A stretch of 64,000 bases of DNA from Osedax fenrisi (taxonomy: Eukaryota; Annelida; Polychaeta; Sabellida; Siboglinidae), in assembly GCA_964019155.1 (NCBI GenBank), contig OZ025241.1, positions 11,951,128-12,015,127 of the forward strand, in the 5' to 3' direction. The position numbers and the translations under genes are program-made. The notes under the pieces are model-generated. The model made no database searches. It saw only the letters and a program-made list of their open reading frames with translations, and had not been told where the DNA came from. Position 1 is the stretch's first letter, and every line of letters starts with the position of its first letter. Of the stretch, positions 61,844 to 64,000 are shown piece after piece.

Positions 61844-62847
61844 TTATAATACTATATATATCTGACTTTTATATATCCAGGTAGCTATTATCTTGCCTGC
61901 TTTTTTATAAGTTCGAGCGATATAAAATAGATTATTACTGTATTTCGATAACGAATCTTGTATATATAAATTAGTATTTACTAATTTTTTTTTGTTATGT
62001 AATAATTTAGATTTTAATTTAATATCACTTAATTTAATGATATAATGTGTATGTTTGTTTTCACTCGATTCCTTATTATTTAATTTTTGTATATCAACGA
62101 TATTATTATCAGATATATCTTTTTTTACCTTTTACCTATCCCATAGCATTTGGATGCCGTAGGGGCGCAGTTGACTTCAATATAATACGTTTCCATCGGT
62201 CTCTATCCCGGGTCGCTCGCATCGCTTCTTCTATTCCAAGACTAGTCCATTCAACGATATTATCTTGCCATTGTGTCCTTGGCCGTCCTCTTCTTCTTTT
62301 ACCTTCAATGGATCCTTGCAAAATAGTATTAGACATAGAGTTTGATCGTGATACATGACCAAACCACCTCAACTTCTTTGCAATGACCATCGCCAGCAAT
62401 TCTGAGTGTTTGCCAATTTCTTTAACAACTCGACTCCGTACCTCAATATTGGTTATCTTGTCTCGGTATGATATGTTCATTAGCCTTTTCATTTAGTTGA
62501 TATATCTATATCAACTAAATTTTTAAATAAATCAATTACTTTATCCTTGGAAGAATAATCAATTGAATCTATTTCAATATTATGATCAGTTAAAACAATC
62601 GAATTATTGATATTGGAAGAATTTATCTTATTATTACTACCAATAATTTTATCAATTTTATTTGATTGAATAATATTTGAATTATCAATATTGTTAAATA
62701 AACCACTAATCTTATCGTTGAGTTTTATGTTGTCTCCCTGTAGATCTTGTATAATTTTAGTTTGATAAATGATTATATCGTTTAATTTTGATATATTTAT
62801 TTCTAAGGAATTTAGTTTGTCTAGAATATTTTATTCGAAATAGCCAT
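61844..62847 (-). pseudogene. LINE ORF1, split by an RTE-like insertion
   Basis: The N-terminal part from the ATG at 62847-62845 (MAISNKI, then a frameshift near 62825) reads as a coiled-coil-like stretch (LDKLNSLEINISKLNDIIIY) followed by an Asn/Ile/Asp-rich region to 62508. Below the 378-bp insertion and its target duplication, the same frame resumes and reaches a TAA at 61846-61844. The C-terminal part includes LYIQDSLSKYSNNLFYIART and then YKKAGKIIATWIYKSQIYI, which matches the conserved C-terminal segment of LINE ORF1 proteins. Role: RNA-binding chaperone of the element. About 205 residues without the insertion. Confidence 0.65.
62121..62498 (-). mobile_element. 5'-truncated RTE-like LINE inserted in ORF1
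   Basis: 378 bp flanked by a perfect 9-bp duplication GATATATCT (62112-62120 and 62499-62507). The minus strand holds an open frame of 118 codons (62492-62136) with KKLRWFGHVSRSNSM, GKRRRGRPRTQWQDNIVEW and ATRDRDRWKRII. This is the classic C-terminal end of RTE-type LINE ORF2 proteins. The 3' UTR is only about 15 bases and ends GGTAAAAGGTAAAAAAAG. G+C-richer than its host element. Confidence 0.9.
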
Positions 62848-62901
62848 ATCTATACAATGGAAAATAAACACGACCGTTCAGCACGAAATCAAATACACGA
62901 A

Positions 62902-62962
<61 letters not shown>

Positions 62963-63072
62963 TATATATTTAAATATTTTATAATATTAATATAAATATT
63001 TATAATTACTAGAATCTATTGAAAAAAGTAATAAACGAAATTTAAAAAATGATGATATGTATAAAGAGGTAT

Positions 63073-63127
<55 letters not shown>

Positions 63128-64000
63128 ATTGTTAATTCATAGTAACTTACATTTAATAAATATATTATAGAATATTTATGAAACACAACAATGTATATAA
63201 TATTACAATTTTTAATGTATATAAAATAATGATTAGATAAATAAAATAAAATATCTATATATAAAGTAAATAAAATATTATTAATATATAGAATATTGAT
63301 ATAAAGAAAGGTAAATTTGATAGTTAGTACAATATATTAATATATTAATGATCATTCTTTTAAATAATCAATTAATATATATATATATATATATATATAA
63401 TTATTAAATATTTAATAACTAATATTATAAATAGTATATATAACTTATAATAAAATAATAATCTCAATAATATATAAATATTTTATTTAGATAATTTGAT
63501 AACATACTTTATCAATATAATTAGGATTAGTTATAAATTTAATAGAAATATTAACTGAACACGATTGTGATTTATGTATTATTTAACTATTATCATCGAT
63601 ACTGTAATAACTAATAATTTAATAAATATGAATGTATTATATTACAAAGTAACTATAATACAAAGTAATTTTAATATTTATAAATTAGTATATATTATAT
63701 TAATTTATGTTTTCAAGTTACCTTATAATTCTATTTATACATATTGTATTATATAATTAAATTATACAAATATAAATTTATATAATTCATTTTTTAAAAA
63801 TTATTATTTTTTTTAAATAATATGAACATGTTTAATTATAATATATTTAAATTAAATCAACATTATATTTTACAATAATCTATATAATTTACTTTTAAAT
63901 AATGTTGTTGTAAGATACAAGGAATACTAATGATATGAATGGATTTGTGAATATTAATAATTATGCTTTTAAACATAGTGTTAGTATATATATATATATA
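62848..64000. other. A+T-rich DNA with (TA)n, no gene seen
   Basis: (TA)n at 62905-62957, 63077-63112 and 63377-63399. The short open frame at 63574-63756 has the Ile/Tyr/Asn composition of random A+T-rich DNA. Confidence 0.6.

Larger units (their letters stand above)
58540..62850 (-). mobile_element. Jockey/CR1-group LINE, minus strand, near full length but inactive
   Basis: From high to low coordinate: ORF1 (62847-61844, interrupted), ORF2 endonuclease (61737 to ~60545), RT (~60555-59561), C-terminal part (59586-58849) and a 3' UTR to about 58540. Clearly a different family from the X-block LINE, with A+T-rich codon use. A small RTE-like element is inserted in ORF1. Confidence 0.85.

Overview
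The window is very A+T-rich animal-type DNA, packed with (TA)n microsatellites and dominated by retrotransposons and their remains. I see no bacterial signal: no operons, no ribosome binding sites, no dense coding. The elements are metazoan in kind: CR1/L2/Jockey-group LINEs with APE endonuclease (EN) and reverse transcriptase (RT), RTE-like LINE tails, an R2-clade LINE with a restriction-like endonuclease, a Ty3/Gypsy integrase relic, tRNA-derived SINEs, a MITE and a long palindromic (foldback) element. I cannot name the species. The only host-gene candidate is one weak exon-like stretch on the minus strand near 50.7-50.9 kb.

Layout. A block of about 10.9 kb, here called X, occurs at 1-10984 and again, almost identical, at 37036-47894. 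X holds a 368-bp MITE, an ~85-bp tandem repeat, a near full-length CR1/L2-group LINE with ORF1 and ORF2, and a minus-strand Gypsy integrase relic. A second block, Y, occurs at 10984-25763 (copy A) and 28352-34340 (copy B). Copy A carries LINE debris (12.0-16.3 kb) and an inserted minus-strand LINE (19.9-23.1 kb) that copy B lacks. Directly after Y-A lies a third, diverged piece of X (25764-26613) without the ~5-kb LINE, which looks like an empty site. The order X1-Y(A)-X3-Y(B)-X2 suggests an old tandem segmental duplication, later partly homogenised or re-duplicated.

From 34.9 to 37 kb there are an RT relic and two tRNA-derived SINEs. After X2, a GTAG-type minisatellite (47.9-50.3 kb) carries a 5'-truncated R2-clade element flanked by 156-bp direct repeats. 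Then come a 63-bp repeat, the exon candidate, a ~420-bp tandem duplication, a 2.5-kb palindrome whose loop carries a SINE (52.3-54.9 kb), low-complexity DNA, inverted-orientation copies of the X tandem repeat, a decayed LINE of the X family (56.8-58.1 kb), and a minus-strand LINE (58.5-62.85 kb) whose ORF1 is split by a small RTE-like insertion.

The coding sequences work only as parts of selfish elements: ORF1 proteins bind element RNA, EN nicks the target, and RT copies RNA into the nick. The best preserved is ORF2 of the X1 LINE (4508-7339), which is open through EN and RT. Its X2 twin has two frameshifts. All other copies are clearly dead.
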